From contig CALNYZ010000018.1 of assembly GCA_942490945.1 (NCBI GenBank), forward strand, positions 620,001 through 684,000: 64,000 nucleotides of DNA. The letters are read 5' to 3'. This stretch comes from CALNYZ01 sp942490945 (GTDB taxonomy: Bacteria > Pseudomonadota > Gammaproteobacteria > UBA6429 > Thiohalophilaceae). This document shows positions 63,837 to 64,000 of this stretch, piece by piece. Both the position numbers and the translations under genes were made by a program. The stretch's first letter is position 1. Each line of letters begins with the position of its first letter. The notes beneath the pieces were generated by a model that was not told the origin of the DNA, made no database searches, and saw only the letters and a list, made by a program, of their open reading frames with translations.

Positions 63837-63876
63837 ATGTGTGAGTTAAAAATTATATGATTCAGGAGTAAGAATA

Positions 63877-64000
63877 ATGTGTAAACCCATATCGATCGCA
63901 GCTATCAGTATGCTGTTAAGTCTGAATGCCGTTTCTGTTGCAGCATCGAAGTCAGCGTCTGCACCTTATGCAGGACAACAGCAGCGTGAGATCAAGTCCT
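63877..64000 (+). CDS. exported protein, 3' end outside window
   Basis: 41 codons to the window edge from an ATG with AGGAG upstream. Signal peptide ISIAAISMLLSLNAVSVAAS, then SAPYAGQQQREIKS. The last segment resembles Spy/CpxP-like periplasmic metal-stress proteins as far as I recall, but too little is present. It probably belongs to the copper operon, 40 bases after cusA. Confidence 0.6.
   Translation, partial: MCKPISIAAISMLLSLNAVSVAASKSASAPYAGQQQREIKS

Overview
ORGANISM. The window looks like a mesophilic, moderate-GC chemolithoautotrophic gammaproteobacterium, probably of the sulfur-oxidiser type. The evidence is form IA RuBisCO with CbbQ/CbbO activases and CbbR, a tkt-gap-pgk-pyk-fba carbon block, a complete Pil-Chp twitching cluster, and an SAH riboswitch on ahcY. 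The order yggS-pilT-pilU ... pyrC'-pyrB-pyrR-yqgF-yqgE-tonB-gshB-pilGHIJK-chpABC-rsmE matches, from memory, the Pseudomonas aeruginosa PA0394-PA0419 neighbourhood. No rRNA or other marker fixes the genus. LAYOUT. 1-5.3 kb: a truncated nucleotidyltransferase-like gene, an HD-GYP protein, yggS, and the pilT-pilU retraction ATPases. 5.4-13.2 kb (minus strand): gshB, apbE, tonB-like, algH/yqgE, ruvX, pyrR, pyrB, pyrC' and a pyrK-like gene. PyrC' has lost the HxH zinc ligands and is probably a structural partner of PyrB. 13.7-25.8 kb (plus): pilG, pilH, pilI, pilJ, pilK, chpA, chpB, chpC, the chemosensory system for type IV pili. 25.8-30.7 kb (minus): rsmE, a DUF2784 protein, and the activated-methyl cycle genes metF, ahcY (with SAH riboswitch) and metK. 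30.9-39.5 kb (plus): a thioredoxin-fold protein, a perfect 236-bp tandem duplication, a structured leader, then tkt, gap, pgk, pyk and fba, closed by a strong terminator. 39.8-44.9 kb: a Sel1-repeat protein, a hybrid-type sensor kinase and response regulator, a class I glutamine amidotransferase and small unknown genes. 44.9-46.25 kb: a REP-associated (RAYT) transposase with three REP-like hairpins, then an array of perfect palindromes mixed with tRNA-Arg fragments, then intact tRNA-Arg(TCG). 46.3-53.1 kb (minus): a YqhA-like gene and the RuBisCO operon cbbL-cbbS-orf108-cbbQ-methyltransferase-cbbO. 53.5-57.1 kb (plus): a chemoreceptor fused to a PilZ domain, a double-receiver protein, and cbbR. 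57.2-64 kb (plus): a Cys/His-rich exported protein, a CusC/CusB/CusA-type copper/silver efflux system, and the start of another exported protein. HOW IT WORKS TOGETHER. CbbR, encoded 3 kb upstream of cbbL, probably acts on a TTA-N7-TAA site and a sigma70-like promoter upstream of cbbL. CbbQ and CbbO reactivate RuBisCO. The tkt-to-fba block supplies Calvin-cycle regeneration and lower glycolysis. HD-GYP and PilZ domains place cyclic-di-GMP turnover and sensing close to pilus retraction and taxis. Several operons carry strong intercistronic hairpins without U-tracts (ahcY|metF, gap|pgk, pgk|pyk, cbbL|cbbS), which suggests control by RNA processing.
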